Counted from the first letter of the stretch, positions 1 to 8,429 are shown. The stretch is 64,000 bases of DNA from Paenibacillus hemerocallicola (GCF_006265175.1 NZ_VDCQ01000006.1:6074-70073); one strand, 5' to 3'. A program made the numbers and translations. The notes: generated by a model not told the origin, from the sequence alone.

Positions 1-168
1 TCCGCCATGCTGTCCGCCCCAACCGACGCCTTGACCGCCATGCCAACCGCCATGCCATCCGGAGTGTCCCGGCCAACCGCCGTGCTGGAACGGAGAATAA
101 GAATACGGGAAGAGATAAGCCGTCGGGTAAACTTGCTGCGTGCCTAACGAGTATGGATTGTAAGACAT
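1..168 (-). CDS. Gly/His/Trp-rich protein, N-terminal part
   Basis: This gene runs off the left edge of the window, so only its first 56 residues are visible. A strong ribosome binding site (AGGAGG, ten bases upstream) fixes the ATG at 168 on the minus strand. The visible protein opens MSYNPYSLGTQQVYP, then becomes rich in Tyr, Pro, Gly, His and Trp with repeated HGGW/WHGG units. Such low-complexity Gly/His proteins occur among spore coat and exosporium proteins of Bacillales, so a spore-surface role is an inference. No domain is recognised and no function is claimed. Confidence 0.7.
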   Translation of the reverse strand, partial: MSYNPYSLGTQQVYPTAYLFPYSYSPFQHGGWPGHSGWHGGWHGGQGVGWGGQHGG

Positions 169-307
169 TTGAATCAGTCCTCCTTTTTCGATACGACAGC
201 ATATGTTGCTCTGGGCACGCTGGATGCTTGCCTATACGATTTGGGCTTATCCTTTCCAATATTTTCTATTCAGGCGAACGGATGTTTGAAATACTGAAAC
301 CGAACGT

Positions 308-565
308 ATGTTTGTGTGCGGTGGAATGGCACGGCAAAATGATCAGGATAATGCCGCAACAGCGAGTATACGGGATGAAATCGTGGAGGAAATGGCACGC
401 AGGTTCGGATGGAAAGCGGATTTCGTTCACGAAAAGAGGACGAATATGCCGCCGCGCGATGCCCTGCAACGGGAATTGCCTTCCAAGGAGACGATGCTCA
501 AGAGGCTGGACAAAAACTTGGACGAGACCGCGGCGGCGGGCCATGAACGGTTCGTTCTCGCCTAA
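308..565 (+). CDS. small hypothetical protein
   Basis: An 85-codon frame with protein-like composition (charged, many Glu/Arg/Lys, predicted mostly helical). I do not recognise the family. Two starts are possible, ATG 308 or ATG 326 (MARQNDQDNAAT); neither has a convincing ribosome binding site, which lowers confidence. The same frame continues after its TAA stop into a further open stretch ending at 673 (MSRFIEEMIRIAEQWDD from ATG 599). The gene may therefore once have been longer, or a second tiny ORF may follow. The other long frame across this interval is arginine-rich and looks like a shadow. Confidence 0.4.
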   Translation: MFVCGGMARQNDQDNAATASIRDEIVEEMARRFGWKADFVHEKRTNMPPRDALQRELPSKETMLKRLDKNLDETAAAGHERFVLA

Positions 566-755
566 GAAGGTTCATGCGATGTGCGGGACCAACAAGCGAT
601 GAGCCGTTTTATTGAAGAAATGATTAGGATCGCAGAACAATGGGACGATCTGCAACAGATTAGTAGCGTATAAGAGGCGCTATGTCGGGAAAAAAGATCA
701 TAGTTTATACGACGGGCACATAGAATGGAGTCACCGAATACAGAGGTGATGCGAT

Positions 756-854
756 ATGGAACGAAACGGCTCCGCCGTTCGAGGATTACTGTTTGCGGTC
801 ATGCTCGTTGCACCGGTTTGGGCCATTGTTGCATGGCTTTGGAGTCACTCGTGA
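756..854 (+). CDS. 32-residue single-pass membrane peptide
   Basis: A short ORF starting MERNGSAVRG, followed by about 18 hydrophobic residues (LLFAVMLVAPVWAIVAWLW) and ending SHS. AGAGGTGATGCGAT sits directly upstream as a good ribosome binding site, and the stop codon lies inside the stem of a rho-independent terminator. The gene is therefore a compact transcription unit of its own. The hydrophobic block is long enough to cross the membrane once. No family is recognised; small membrane peptides of this size often modulate a larger membrane protein, but nothing here shows a partner. Confidence 0.6.
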   Translation: MERNGSAVRGLLFAVMLVAPVWAIVAWLWSHS

Positions 855-867
855 GAGTGGCTTTTTT
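843..867 (+). terminator. rho-independent terminator of the 32-residue peptide gene
   Basis: AGTCACTC and GAGTGGCT pair (one G-T) around a GTGA loop and are followed by six T. The stem includes the last codons and stop of the upstream small ORF. Confidence 0.75.
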
Positions 868-889
868 GCTTGTTCGAAGCTCTCGTCGA

Positions 890-1387
890 TCATCCGGAGA
901 AATCGATTCGGGTTCCGACGAAATATCCGAGCGTGATGAAGAACAGACACCATAACAGAGCGCCGAAGCCGGCATACCATAAATATTTCCGGTGGTCCAT
1001 TCCGCTTACGCCGGACAAATAACAGGTCAAATGACGAATGCCAGGGATGAAATAACCGAAGCTCACGGTCCATAGTCCGTACCGGTTAAACCATCTCTCG
1101 GCTTTCCCGAGTCGACTCGGCGTCAGCTTGACCCACTTGCCGTATTTCCATAGCAACGGTTTGCCGAATGCTCGCCCGGCCCAGTAGCTGCATACCATTC
1201 CGGTCATGGCTCCCAGGAAGCTGACCGCCAAGGCGGCAGGGTAATCGAGCAGATCGAGAGAAGTCAAGTAGCCGACAAACGTCAATAGCAGTTCATCCGG
1301 AATAGGTATGCCGACGATACCGAGGGCGAGCAGAACATACAGCGCGATATATCCGTACTGGGCGACCATGTCTTGAACAAAACTCAT
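890..1387 (-). CDS. DedA family membrane protein
   Basis: A polytopic inner-membrane protein of the DedA/SNARE-associated family, a group linked to membrane lipid flipping and envelope homeostasis. The family signature is visible: an N-terminal re-entrant region with GIVGIPIPDE, a second hydrophobic block with a Gly-rich YWAGRAFG motif, then FGYFIPGIRH with the conserved arginine. GGAGTGA lies before the ATG. It is the second gene of a minus-strand pair, 16 bases after the AI-2E family gene. At 165 residues it is shorter than usual (about 200). The reading frame stops after YFVGTRIDFSG, while a shifted frame continues RNPNRFLRMIDESFEQAKK, so a C-terminal frameshift is possible. Confidence 0.85.
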   Translation of the reverse strand: MSFVQDMVAQYGYIALYVLLALGIVGIPIPDELLLTFVGYLTSLDLLDYPAALAVSFLGAMTGMVCSYWAGRAFGKPLLWKYGKWVKLTPSRLGKAERWFNRYGLWTVSFGYFIPGIRHLTCYLSGVSGMDHRKYLWYAGFGALLWCLFFITLGYFVGTRIDFSG

Positions 1388-1403
1388 CGTCTCACTCCAT
1401 CTG

Positions 1404-2453
1404 TTAGTGCGAGTGTTCCTCCTCCGGCTGTTGGGCCGAACGGTCTGACGGCTTCCCGATCGCTTGCACGTCCAGGATGTCCAACAAGAAGACGAAGGTC
1501 GGAATTCCGACGATCAGTCCCCATACGCCGAAAAAATGCTCGGAGAACAGAAGCACTACGAATGTGTAAAACATCGGAAGGTTGGTCTTCGACGCCATCA
1601 ACCGCGGGTTGAGCACATATGCCTCCAAGGCATGAACGACAGTAATGACTACGAGCAGGTAGACGATGTACAAAATTCCCCCGATGCTGTATGCGATGGC
1701 GCATAGCGGAATCAGAGACAGGAACACGCCCGCCACGGGAACAAGCCCGAGAACGAAAATAAGCAGCGCCAGCACGAATAAGTTCGGAAAGCCCATCAGC
1801 CATAGCGCCAATGTCGTTACGATGCAATTGATAAAGGCGATCAGCAGCTGCGTTTCGATAACCTTGCCGAAGGTGTGGACGAATTTGCGTCCGAAAAATT
1901 CCACTTCGTTAAACAGCCAAGCCAATTTGCTCGTCCGGAATTGTCTCGTGAACCGGACTACGTTTTCTTTGCCGAGCAGCAGGAACAAGCTAAGAAGCAG
2001 GGCTAGAAATAGATGGAATCCCCAATTGCTGACTCTCATTACGAATTCGAGTCCGTGCTTGACCGTGCCTTGAATATTGATCGTATTCAGGAAAGAAACG
2101 AGATAGCCGGCCAGTTCGTTTTCTTGAGGCATCGTATTGACGCGCTTCACCAGATCGATCAGCTGCCCGGTCTGATTAATAAGCGCCGGAAAAAGCTTGA
2201 AGCCCCCGGCGATCAGGAGCGCCGTGAGTGTCGCATACAGCAGCGACAACACCAGCTTGGAATTCACCGGTACGACCTTGTTCAACAGACGGGATGTATG
2301 GAAATGCAGTCTGTCCATCAGAAAAGTAAGCAGAAAGGTCAATAGCATAATGTTGAGCATACTGCGCAGCATTACGAGCAGCAAGCAAAACAACGCGAGG
2401 ATCAAGAATCGCCGTGCATCTTTTTTTTGCAGGAGGGTGACGATGAAGTTCAT
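1404..2453 (-). CDS. AI-2E family transporter
   Basis: A 349-residue polytopic membrane protein of the AI-2E (YdiK/TqsA/PerM) family, whose members export small molecules or act as cation-coupled antiporters. Two N-terminal hydrophobic segments are followed by a soluble loop (residues about 75-140), then the long C-terminal membrane block containing LALLIFVLGLVPVAGVFLSL and the family-typical AYVLNPRLM and VGIPTFVFLLD patterns. I place the start at ATG 2453 because AAAGGA lies seven bases upstream; an in-frame ATG at 2498 has no such site. It is the first gene of an operon with the DedA gene. The substrate cannot be read from the sequence. Confidence 0.88.
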   Translation of the reverse strand: MNFIVTLLQKKDARRFLILALFCLLLVMLRSMLNIMLLTFLLTFLMDRLHFHTSRLLNKVVPVNSKLVLSLLYATLTALLIAGGFKLFPALINQTGQLIDLVKRVNTMPQENELAGYLVSFLNTINIQGTVKHGLEFVMRVSNWGFHLFLALLLSLFLLLGKENVVRFTRQFRTSKLAWLFNEVEFFGRKFVHTFGKVIETQLLIAFINCIVTTLALWLMGFPNLFVLALLIFVLGLVPVAGVFLSLIPLCAIAYSIGGILYIVYLLVVITVVHALEAYVLNPRLMASKTNLPMFYTFVVLLFSEHFFGVWGLIVGIPTFVFLLDILDVQAIGKPSDRSAQQPEEEHSH

Positions 2454-2668
2454 GGAAACATCCTTTCTGCGGAGGACACGTCTTTGGAGTTCAATCATAT
2501 TAGCAAAATGTTGTGTATTTCATGTGTTCATAGCGGGGTGAACGGAACATTTTGCGTTGTCGCGGCGGTTCTGGACATACAAAAAACACAATCATCGGTT
2601 ATACTGGACATAAAACGTGTAGACGCTCGATCAACTGTAGCGATACCGGGAATCGGGGGTGCGCAGAA

Positions 2669-3349
2669 ATGAAGCGAGACATCCTGCTCATCGAGGACGA
2701 GAGCCGGATCCGCGAAATCGTGGCGGACTATTGCGAACGCGAGCAGTGGAACGTATACGAAGCCGAGAACGGCAGGCAAGCGTTGGATATGCTGGAAACG
2801 TTGAAGCCCGATCTGGTCATTCTCGATATTTTACTGCCGGAATTGGACGGCTGGACGGTATGCAAGCGGGTGCGGGCGCAATCCGACGTGCCGATCATTA
2901 TGCTGACGGCGAAGTCGGAGGACGACGACAAACTGCTCGGATTCGAGCTTGGCGCGGACGATTACGTCACGAAGCCGTTCAGTCCGAGACTATTGATCGC
3001 CCGGGCCAAAACGCTGATCAAACGGGCGGAGGGCACGATCGGCAAGAACGACCATCTTGTCCGCTTCGGCCGCGTAGCCATTAACAAACGGGCGCATCGC
3101 GTGGACATAGATGGAAACGGGATCGAGCTATCGCCCAAGGAGTACGAGCTGCTTCTCTATTTGCACAGAAACGAAGGCATCGTGCTGTCCAGAGAGACGA
3201 TATTGGACCACGTATGGGGCTTCGATTATTTCGGAGATTTGAGAGTCGTGGACACGCATATCAAAAAATTGCGCGGCAAGCTGGGCGAAGAGGCCCGTCA
3301 TATTCGCACGGTGATCCGCTCCGGCTATAAATTCGAGGAGGACCGATGA
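2669..3349 (+). CDS. OmpR/PhoB-family response regulator
   Basis: A 226-residue DNA-binding response regulator. The receiver domain fills residues 1-115 with the acidic pair E9/D10, phosphoacceptor D53, T80 and K102. A winged-helix DNA-binding domain follows (residues about 130-225) with LSPKEYELLLYL and the recognition-helix region VVDTHIKKLRGKLG. The start is ATG 2669, preceded by GGGGGTG; longer in-frame extensions do not resemble the family. The stop overlaps the start of the sensor kinase by four bases (ATGA), so the two are translationally coupled and form one two-component system. The target genes are not evident. Confidence 0.95.
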   Translation: MKRDILLIEDESRIREIVADYCEREQWNVYEAENGRQALDMLETLKPDLVILDILLPELDGWTVCKRVRAQSDVPIIMLTAKSEDDDKLLGFELGADDYVTKPFSPRLLIARAKTLIKRAEGTIGKNDHLVRFGRVAINKRAHRVDIDGNGIELSPKEYELLLYLHRNEGIVLSRETILDHVWGFDYFGDLRVVDTHIKKLRGKLGEEARHIRTVIRSGYKFEEDR

Positions 3350-5100
3350 AGAGGCGCGGAATCATTGTCAAGCTGTTTGCGATTACGGCGTCGTTTTTTA
3401 TCGCGTTATATGCGATCGTCCTTGTTTGCCAGCTGTTGTTTTTCGAACGGTTTTACGAGCATCACAAGCTGAGCGCGCTCGAGAAGAAGCTGAAATCGTT
3501 CGCGGAGCAGTACGAGCAGACGAAAGAGGACGATTCCCGCATTTCCCGCGAGATCGCCTTGTTCATTAACCGGAACAAGTCCCAGATGGCCGTATTGACG
3601 CCGCAAGGAAAAATATTGCACGACAACCCGTTTCGCATCGTAATCCGGGAGGCCGACGGGCACGAGGTGAAAATATCGCTGTCGCCCTTCGCGGCCGCCC
3701 AAGGCCGGGATTTGCAGGCGGCGAAGCTGAAGCGCGGCGACCGGATCGAGGTCGAAGGATTTTTCGAGGACGAGGCGGCGCGGGATTGGCTGTATCCGGT
3801 CCTGATCAAGAAGGCCGGGGCAAAGGAAATTCGCGGTCCGGAAGGAATCGAGACGCCTTTCCCGAAAATACGCGTCAGCGGAGACATTACCGAGCTGCTG
3901 CTCCCCGGTATCAAGCAATGGAATATGAGGCAGGGTATGTTATCGCTCGCGCTGGAGGAATGGTTCCCGCTAAAGGAAGTCCATGCGGCCGAGCTGCAAA
4001 AAGGACACCTGGTGAAGCAGGAATGGACCGATTCGTGGAGCGGGGTGCGCAGTTACATCGCTATCCAGCCCGTACTGAGGGACGGCCGAGTCACCGAGCT
4101 CGTATTCGCCTATACGTCGCTCCAGCAAATCAACGAAGCTTACGATGCGCTTCAGCTGTTCTACGTATATATCGGAATCGGCGGGTTTGCACTTATCGTG
4201 CTGTTATCCTTGGTGTTCTCGCGCATCGTGTCCAAGCCTATTTTGTCGTTGAACAGCGTGGCTCTGCGCATGGCGAAGCTGGATTTCGCGGCAAAATCGC
4301 CGATGCGAAGAAACGACGAAATCGGCAGCTTGTCCGACAGCTTGAACAGCCTGTCCGAGACGCTCGGCATTACGCTGAAGGAGCTGCAGCAGGCGAACGA
4401 CCAGCTGCGCGAAGATATGGAGAACAAGCGGCAAATCGAGCGCATGCAGAAAGAATTCGTGTCAAACGTCTCACACGAGCTGAAAACCCCGCTAAGCATC
4501 GTAAGAGGCTTTGCCGAAGGATTGAAGGACGGCGTAGGCGAAAGCAAGCGCGAGCGCTACACGGAAGTGATTTTGGACGAAACGGAAAAAATGGAAGAGC
4601 TCGTCAAAGACTTGCTCGAGCTGACGAAGCTGGAGTCGAAAACGATCAAGCTGAAAAAAACGTCGTTTTCCATCAGCGAGCTGATGGAGGATATCGTGGA
4701 CAAGCTGTCGCATCATTTGAGCATCAAAGAGCTGAAAGTCGTCATTGTGCCGGCCAACGAACAAGAAGTCCACGCCGATTCGGTCAAAATCGAGCAGGTG
4801 CTGTTCAACATAATGATGAACGCGATTCGACATGCCGTTCCCGGAAGCGAGATTACGGTAAGGATCGATAAGGAGCGCGACCGGGTGCGCGTTGCGATCG
4901 AGAATGAAGGAGAACCGATTCCGGAGGACCAGATCGAGCATGTATGGGAGCGGTTTTACCGTACGGAACGTTCCCGCAACCGAAAGACCGGAGGGACGGG
5001 ACTCGGACTCGCGATCGTCAAGCTCATCTTGGAGCTGCATGAGAGCCGGTATGGGGTTATGAACACCGGACGCGGAGTTTCTTTTTATTTCGATTTATGA
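3346..5100 (+). CDS. membrane sensor histidine kinase
   Basis: A 584-residue class I histidine kinase, partner of the preceding OmpR-type regulator. Its layout is a membrane segment at about residues 8-30, an extracytoplasmic sensing domain of about 240 residues, a second membrane segment at about 272-292, HAMP, a HisKA dimerisation domain with phosphoacceptor H377 (SNVSHELKTPL), and a HATPase domain with the N box (NIMMNAIRHAV) and G box (GTGLGLAIVK). The large external domain has no family I recognise. It contains a PEP-poor, charged insert (HEVKISLSPF) and may sense envelope state. A terminator follows 30 bases after the stop. Confidence 0.95.
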   Translation: MKRRGIIVKLFAITASFFIALYAIVLVCQLLFFERFYEHHKLSALEKKLKSFAEQYEQTKEDDSRISREIALFINRNKSQMAVLTPQGKILHDNPFRIVIREADGHEVKISLSPFAAAQGRDLQAAKLKRGDRIEVEGFFEDEAARDWLYPVLIKKAGAKEIRGPEGIETPFPKIRVSGDITELLLPGIKQWNMRQGMLSLALEEWFPLKEVHAAELQKGHLVKQEWTDSWSGVRSYIAIQPVLRDGRVTELVFAYTSLQQINEAYDALQLFYVYIGIGGFALIVLLSLVFSRIVSKPILSLNSVALRMAKLDFAAKSPMRRNDEIGSLSDSLNSLSETLGITLKELQQANDQLREDMENKRQIERMQKEFVSNVSHELKTPLSIVRGFAEGLKDGVGESKRERYTEVILDETEKMEELVKDLLELTKLESKTIKLKKTSFSISELMEDIVDKLSHHLSIKELKVVIVPANEQEVHADSVKIEQVLFNIMMNAIRHAVPGSEITVRIDKERDRVRVAIENEGEPIPEDQIEHVWERFYRTERSRNRKTGGTGLGLAIVKLILELHESRYGVMNTGRGVSFYFDL

Positions 5101-5129
5101 GGAATGGGAAATAATAACAAGACCATGAA

Positions 5130-5158
5130 AAGGCCGGACCCGTGTCCGACCTTTTTTT
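5130..5158 (+). terminator. terminator of the two-component operon
   Basis: AGGCCGGAC pairs with GTCCGACCT (one mismatch) around a short loop and is followed by seven T, 30 bases after the kinase stop codon. Confidence 0.8.
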
Positions 5159-5208
5159 GTGCCGATCATAGTGGATGCCGCGCAGTAACGCCGGCCCGCA
5201 GGATACTG

Positions 5209-5397
5209 TTACTCGTCCGCCTTGGGGTAATCGGCTTTGAGCGCGTCGGCGCTGTCGTACCGCTGCGTCTCGAATATAAACTTGGCCGGTGCTTTGTCCG
5301 TCCGGTTTTTGATAATATGTCCGTATACCTTGTTGCCGGACGCGAAAATGAACATCGTTTTATCGGGCTCGTTGGCGAGCGAATATTTCTCGATCAT
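5209..5397 (-). CDS. small hypothetical protein (62 aa)
   Basis: A minus-strand ORF with an ideal ribosome binding site (CGGAGGTGTCCC then ATG). The protein begins MIEKYSLANEPDKTMFIFAS and has a pattern of short beta strands, with an aromatic/charged C-terminal half (FIFETQRYDSADALK). It is soluble, without signal peptide or membrane segment. I do not recognise the family. It stands alone between the terminator of the two-component operon and the tRNA gene, and is convergent with the former. Confidence 0.65.
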   Translation of the reverse strand: MIEKYSLANEPDKTMFIFASGNKVYGHIIKNRTDKAPAKFIFETQRYDSADALKADYPKADE

Positions 5398-5514
5398 GGG
5401 ACACCTCCGACAAGTACAATTCGGCAGTTCAGGGGAAATCCCTTCCTTGCAGACCGCCGAACTTTCGCTAGAATAGATGGCAAAGAGAGAATGAAAAATA
5501 AATCGAGATTAGTG

Positions 5515-5543
5515 TTGACATGTCCATAGAATCTTGATATTAT
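5515..5543 (+). promoter_or_regulatory. sigma-A type promoter of tRNA-Val
   Basis: TTGACA at 5515-5520 and TATTAT at 5538-5543 are separated by 17 bases, close to the vegetative consensus. The tRNA starts 23 bases after the -10 element. Confidence 0.8.
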
Positions 5544-5565
5544 ATTCCTTGTCACCAGCGAATAC

Positions 5566-5638
5566 GATCTGTTAGCTCAGCTGGGAGAGCACTATCTTGA
5601 CAGGGTAGGGGTCAGTGGTTCGAGCCCACTACAGATCA
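5566..5638 (+). tRNA. tRNA-Val (GAC)
   Basis: The cloverleaf can be drawn by eye. The 7-bp acceptor stem is GATCTGT/ACAGATC. The D arm is GCTCAGCTGGGAGAGC. The anticodon stem CTATC/GGTAG holds the loop TTGACAG, giving anticodon GAC. The T arm AGTGG-TTCGAGC-CCACT carries the invariant TTCGA. The discriminator base is A at 5638 and CCA is not encoded. It stands alone with its own promoter and terminator. A decayed ORF begins immediately downstream on the other strand, as seen where mobile elements once used a tRNA 3' end, although no attachment repeat was found. Confidence 0.93.
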
Positions 5639-5650
5639 TATTACAGAAGA

Positions 5651-5678
5651 AGTCCTTGATGTCAAGGGCTTTTTTTAT
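5651..5678 (+). terminator. terminator of tRNA-Val
   Basis: AGTCCTTGA and TCAAGGGCT pair around a two-base loop and are followed by seven T. Confidence 0.8.
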
Positions 5679-5928
5679 TTTTGTTGATGATTTTCTCCCC
5701 AAGCTGCAATGAGCATCCCTTGCGCAGCCAATTTGATAATGATCCGATTAAACTTCTCCATTTCCTCTGATGAAAGGCCTGTCAATTCTAAAATAATTTC
5801 CCTTTATGATTGCCGATCGATTCGCCTTCTTCTCCTGCCACTTCCAGCAAGCTCGCACGCTTCCATAAACGTTCGACTCATGAAAGCGAGAAGGATATTC
5901 TTGTTTTCCTCGCTGCCGAATATGCGTT
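5675..5928 (-). pseudogene. decayed small ORF next to tRNA-Val
   Basis: Three minus-strand segments read like one protein broken by frame changes. The first reads RIFGSEENKNILLAFMSRTF and MEACELA. The second, in another frame, reads LLEVAGEEGESIGNHKGKLF. The third reads EIILELTGLSSEEMEKFNRI followed by IIKLAAQGMLIAAWGENHQQK and a stop at 5675. Each piece has helical, protein-like composition, while no single frame spans them and no start with a ribosome binding site is present. The parent family is not recognised. The interpretation as a pseudogene is inference from composition only. Confidence 0.3.
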
Positions 5929-6116
5929 AATGATGCTGGAGATTTTGTGGTGTCATAAAATGCTGTTGAAAGAAGGAAATGCCGGTTGGGTATAGAATGA
6001 GTTGTGGAAAGGAATGAGACTTAAGAACTAATTTTCGAATAGTCAATAATGCCAGGGAATGAGTCGATTCAACTTTTTGCCGGAATATACTTCGAATTGA
6101 GGAAAGGATGTTCATC

Positions 6117-7922
6117 GTGACCAAAAAGCTGATCGTATCGATCCTATTCAGCATGGCTTTTGTTTTCGTAGTCCTTCATTTTGCCTTTGCTACCGTGGTC
6201 GCCGCCTCTTCTCAAACGTTGAGTATTGTCGGAGCCCAAGGCACGACGGGGCAGACCGATCAGTACACCGAATTCTCGCTGGACAGCGGGCAAACGTGGC
6301 GCCGGGCGTATTTGTACGGGGTGCATCCCTGGGGGGTTATAGAAGGAACCGACAGCTGGATCAATTGCGGTCCTTCCGGTTCCGATTGTGCGGGCATGGA
6401 TGTCCTTTACCGCGTTCGGTTCATCCTTCCGGATGACTTCTCCAAGCCGCAGACCCTATTCCAATTCAAGGCCGACAATGCTGTCACGATCAGACTGAAC
6501 AACACCTACGTGTCCGATATTACTACGGAAGGCACTGTGACCGGCGACACATACACGAATGGCGCGCTTAAAGCCGGCATAAATGAGATCGGGATGGTTC
6601 TCCATGATTACGGCGGCTTAACGGGGTTGAATTACAAAATCACGATAAATGTCGATGCGTCGTCAACCCCGACGTTGGTGACCGCGCCTCTTTCGGTATT
6701 GCCCGCACCGACATTAAGCGGAAGTCCGGATATACCGACAAGAGATACTGTCAGCGTGACGATCATCTACCCGGCCGATGCCGTTCTGAAGGAGTACAGC
6801 CTCAATGGAACGGATTGGATCGGTTATACTTCAGCGGTCGTTATGACGGATAATGGGACGATTCATGCCCGATGGAAGGATTCGTTAGGCATAGTTTCCA
6901 GCACGGGAACGTTTGCCGTATCCAATATAGACAGAACTGCCCCTGCGACACCGACGCTGAGCGCCACGCCAACGACACCGACGAATGGCGATGTGAAGGT
7001 GACCATTGAGTACCCCGGGGATTCGGTGCTGAATAAATACATAATTGGAACTGGCGAGGCACAGGGATATGTCGGGTCCATTACTCTTTCGGTGAACAAT
7101 GTCGTTTATGCCTACGCGGTGGACGCGGCCGGAAATACAAGCGGTGTCGGAATGCTTACGGTGAGCAATATCGATAAAACGGCTCCGACCACGCCAAGTC
7201 TCTCTGCGGATATTACTAATCCTACCCTCAGCGTTGTTCGTGTGACCCTTTCCAATTGGGGCGATGCCACGGTAAAAGAATACCGAATCGACGGAGGCGA
7301 CTGGAAATCTGTAACGGATTCTTCCGAGGTCGTCATGACGGCCAATGGAACAGTGGAAGCCAGAGGGCAAGATAGCGTAGGAAACAAATCTGCAATAGGC
7401 CTGATTCAGATCAACAACATTGTGTCGGATCAGGATCCGCTTAAAATTACAGTCGCTGCGATGAATTCAAATGGGACGGAGATTGCTTTGCAATTTAATC
7501 ATACATTGGATCTCCGCACACCGCTGACCAAAGAGAAGTTCCATTTGAATGGACCGGCCGTTTCCATAAGCAGTGCGAGCTATGCTTCGCATCAAGTGGT
7601 TGTACTGAAACTTGCGAATCCTTATGTTGCAAATAACGAACTACAGCAAATCACTCTGAATGTCGATTCCGGAGCCGTTATGGATAAAGGAGGAAAATCG
7701 ATTCTGGAATGGAGAGGGCTTCCTGTCAAATCACAGATGGAAACCGACATCTTGCGAGAACGATTGAAGTCGTTACCCTCCGGCAATCCTGCTGCGGCGA
7801 TCAGGATAAATTCCGTAGTGAAATATATGCTTCAATTCCGTGACGATATTACGGGGGACGGCACTTTTGACCGGAATGACATCTTGTTTTTACTGCTGCA
7901 AATAGATAGGCTGGAAGAGTAA
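6117..7922 (+). CDS. secreted protein with Ig-like repeats and dockerin-like tail
   Basis: A 601-residue exported protein. GAGGAAAGG lies nine bases before GTG 6117, which I prefer to ATG 6108. A signal peptide spans about residues 1-30 (LIVSILFSMAFVFVVLHFAFA). Residues 35-190 form a beta-rich module (GVHPWGVIEG, DSWINCGPSG, two cysteines). Three tandem Ig-like units of about 90 residues follow, each ending in a variant of VSNIDKTAPTTPSLSA and resembling the OmpL47/chitobiase-type beta sandwich. The last 40 residues contain DITGDGTFDRND, a calcium-loop signature of dockerin type I, here apparently only one half clear. Extracellular carbohydrate-related binding is likely by family; no catalytic domain is seen. 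Confidence 0.85.
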   Translation: MTKKLIVSILFSMAFVFVVLHFAFATVVAASSQTLSIVGAQGTTGQTDQYTEFSLDSGQTWRRAYLYGVHPWGVIEGTDSWINCGPSGSDCAGMDVLYRVRFILPDDFSKPQTLFQFKADNAVTIRLNNTYVSDITTEGTVTGDTYTNGALKAGINEIGMVLHDYGGLTGLNYKITINVDASSTPTLVTAPLSVLPAPTLSGSPDIPTRDTVSVTIIYPADAVLKEYSLNGTDWIGYTSAVVMTDNGTIHARWKDSLGIVSSTGTFAVSNIDRTAPATPTLSATPTTPTNGDVKVTIEYPGDSVLNKYIIGTGEAQGYVGSITLSVNNVVYAYAVDAAGNTSGVGMLTVSNIDKTAPTTPSLSADITNPTLSVVRVTLSNWGDATVKEYRIDGGDWKSVTDSSEVVMTANGTVEARGQDSVGNKSAIGLIQINNIVSDQDPLKITVAAMNSNGTEIALQFNHTLDLRTPLTKEKFHLNGPAVSISSASYASHQVVVLKLANPYVANNELQQITLNVDSGAVMDKGGKSILEWRGLPVKSQMETDILRERLKSLPSGNPAAAIRINSVVKYMLQFRDDITGDGTFDRNDILFLLLQIDRLEE

Positions 7923-7944
7923 GCCTCTGTTCGCAAGCTCAAGT

Positions 7945-7986
7945 CCATGCGTTGATCTCCTGTCGCTCGAGGAGCTTAACGCATGG
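7945..7986. terminator. large hairpin between convergent genes
   Basis: CCATGCGTT and AACGCATGG pair perfectly, with inner CTCCT/AGGAG pairing. It sits between the end of the Ig-repeat gene and a convergent small gene. There is no T run on either side, so its role as a terminator is uncertain. Confidence 0.4.
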
Positions 7987-8022
7987 ACCAAAACGGGCGA
8001 TGTCACGTTGAGGCGATCCTCA

Positions 8023-8178
8023 TCAAGGCTCGTCGATATAAGTATCTTTGTCGGCAACATTATAAATGTCGTTTTCCAAATAGGCCGGCGTGGAAATCGG
8101 GACATTGTCCGGTTTGTTGCGAGCCTTGCCCTCGGTTTCTTCATTATTGGTCAGCTTCTCACTATAGTCGTCAGGCAT
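8023..8178 (-). CDS. small acidic hypothetical protein (51 aa)
   Basis: Starts MPDDYSEKLTNNEETEGKAR after an excellent ribosome binding site (GGAAGGAGAGAACGCC then ATG). The C-terminal half reads PAYLENDIYNVADKDTYIDE and is strongly acidic. The protein is soluble, probably little folded, and has no recognised domain. It is preceded on the same strand, 35 bases away, by another 52-residue acidic gene with which it probably shares a transcript. Small acidic proteins of this type are common in Bacillales spores or stationary phase, but nothing in the sequence proves such a role. Confidence 0.65.
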   Translation of the reverse strand: MPDDYSEKLTNNEETEGKARNKPDNVPISTPAYLENDIYNVADKDTYIDEP

Positions 8179-8213
8179 GGCGTTCTCTCCTTCCTATCAT
8201 TGAGCCCTGTGCA

Positions 8214-8372
8214 TCAATCCTTGGGGGTTCGATCCAAATACAATCGGGTGACTTCCGTAAACTCTCCGCGCTCCACGTCTTCATCCGACGCTTTCTCTTC
8301 CAAAGGATCACTCGTATTCATTCCGGGCGCGATGGTAGGTCCATGCTCGTCGCGTATTTCCTTTTCCAACAT
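8214..8372 (-). CDS. small acidic hypothetical protein (52 aa)
   Basis: Starts MLEKEIRDEHGPTIAPGMNT and continues with an acidic stretch (DPLEEKASDEDVERGEFTEV), ending LYLDRTPKD. GGCGGTG lies before the ATG. It forms a tandem with the downstream 51-residue gene. The two proteins share acidity and size but no obvious sequence identity. No family is recognised. The in-frame length and the clean ribosome binding site argue for a real gene despite its small size. Confidence 0.6.
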   Translation of the reverse strand: MLEKEIRDEHGPTIAPGMNTSDPLEEKASDEDVERGEFTEVTRLYLDRTPKD

Positions 8373-8429
8373 TTTCACCGCCTTTCACGAAGATTATCAT
8401 TCCGAATCGTCCCGGATTTATACATCGGC

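Noticed and set aside
153-602. Plus-strand 149-codon frame
   Set aside because: Arginine-rich, no ribosome binding site, overlaps better-supported frames.
599-673. 24-residue ORF after the small hypothetical gene at 308-565
   Set aside because: No ribosome binding site and no recognisable composition; it shares the frame of the preceding ORF and may be read-through or chance.
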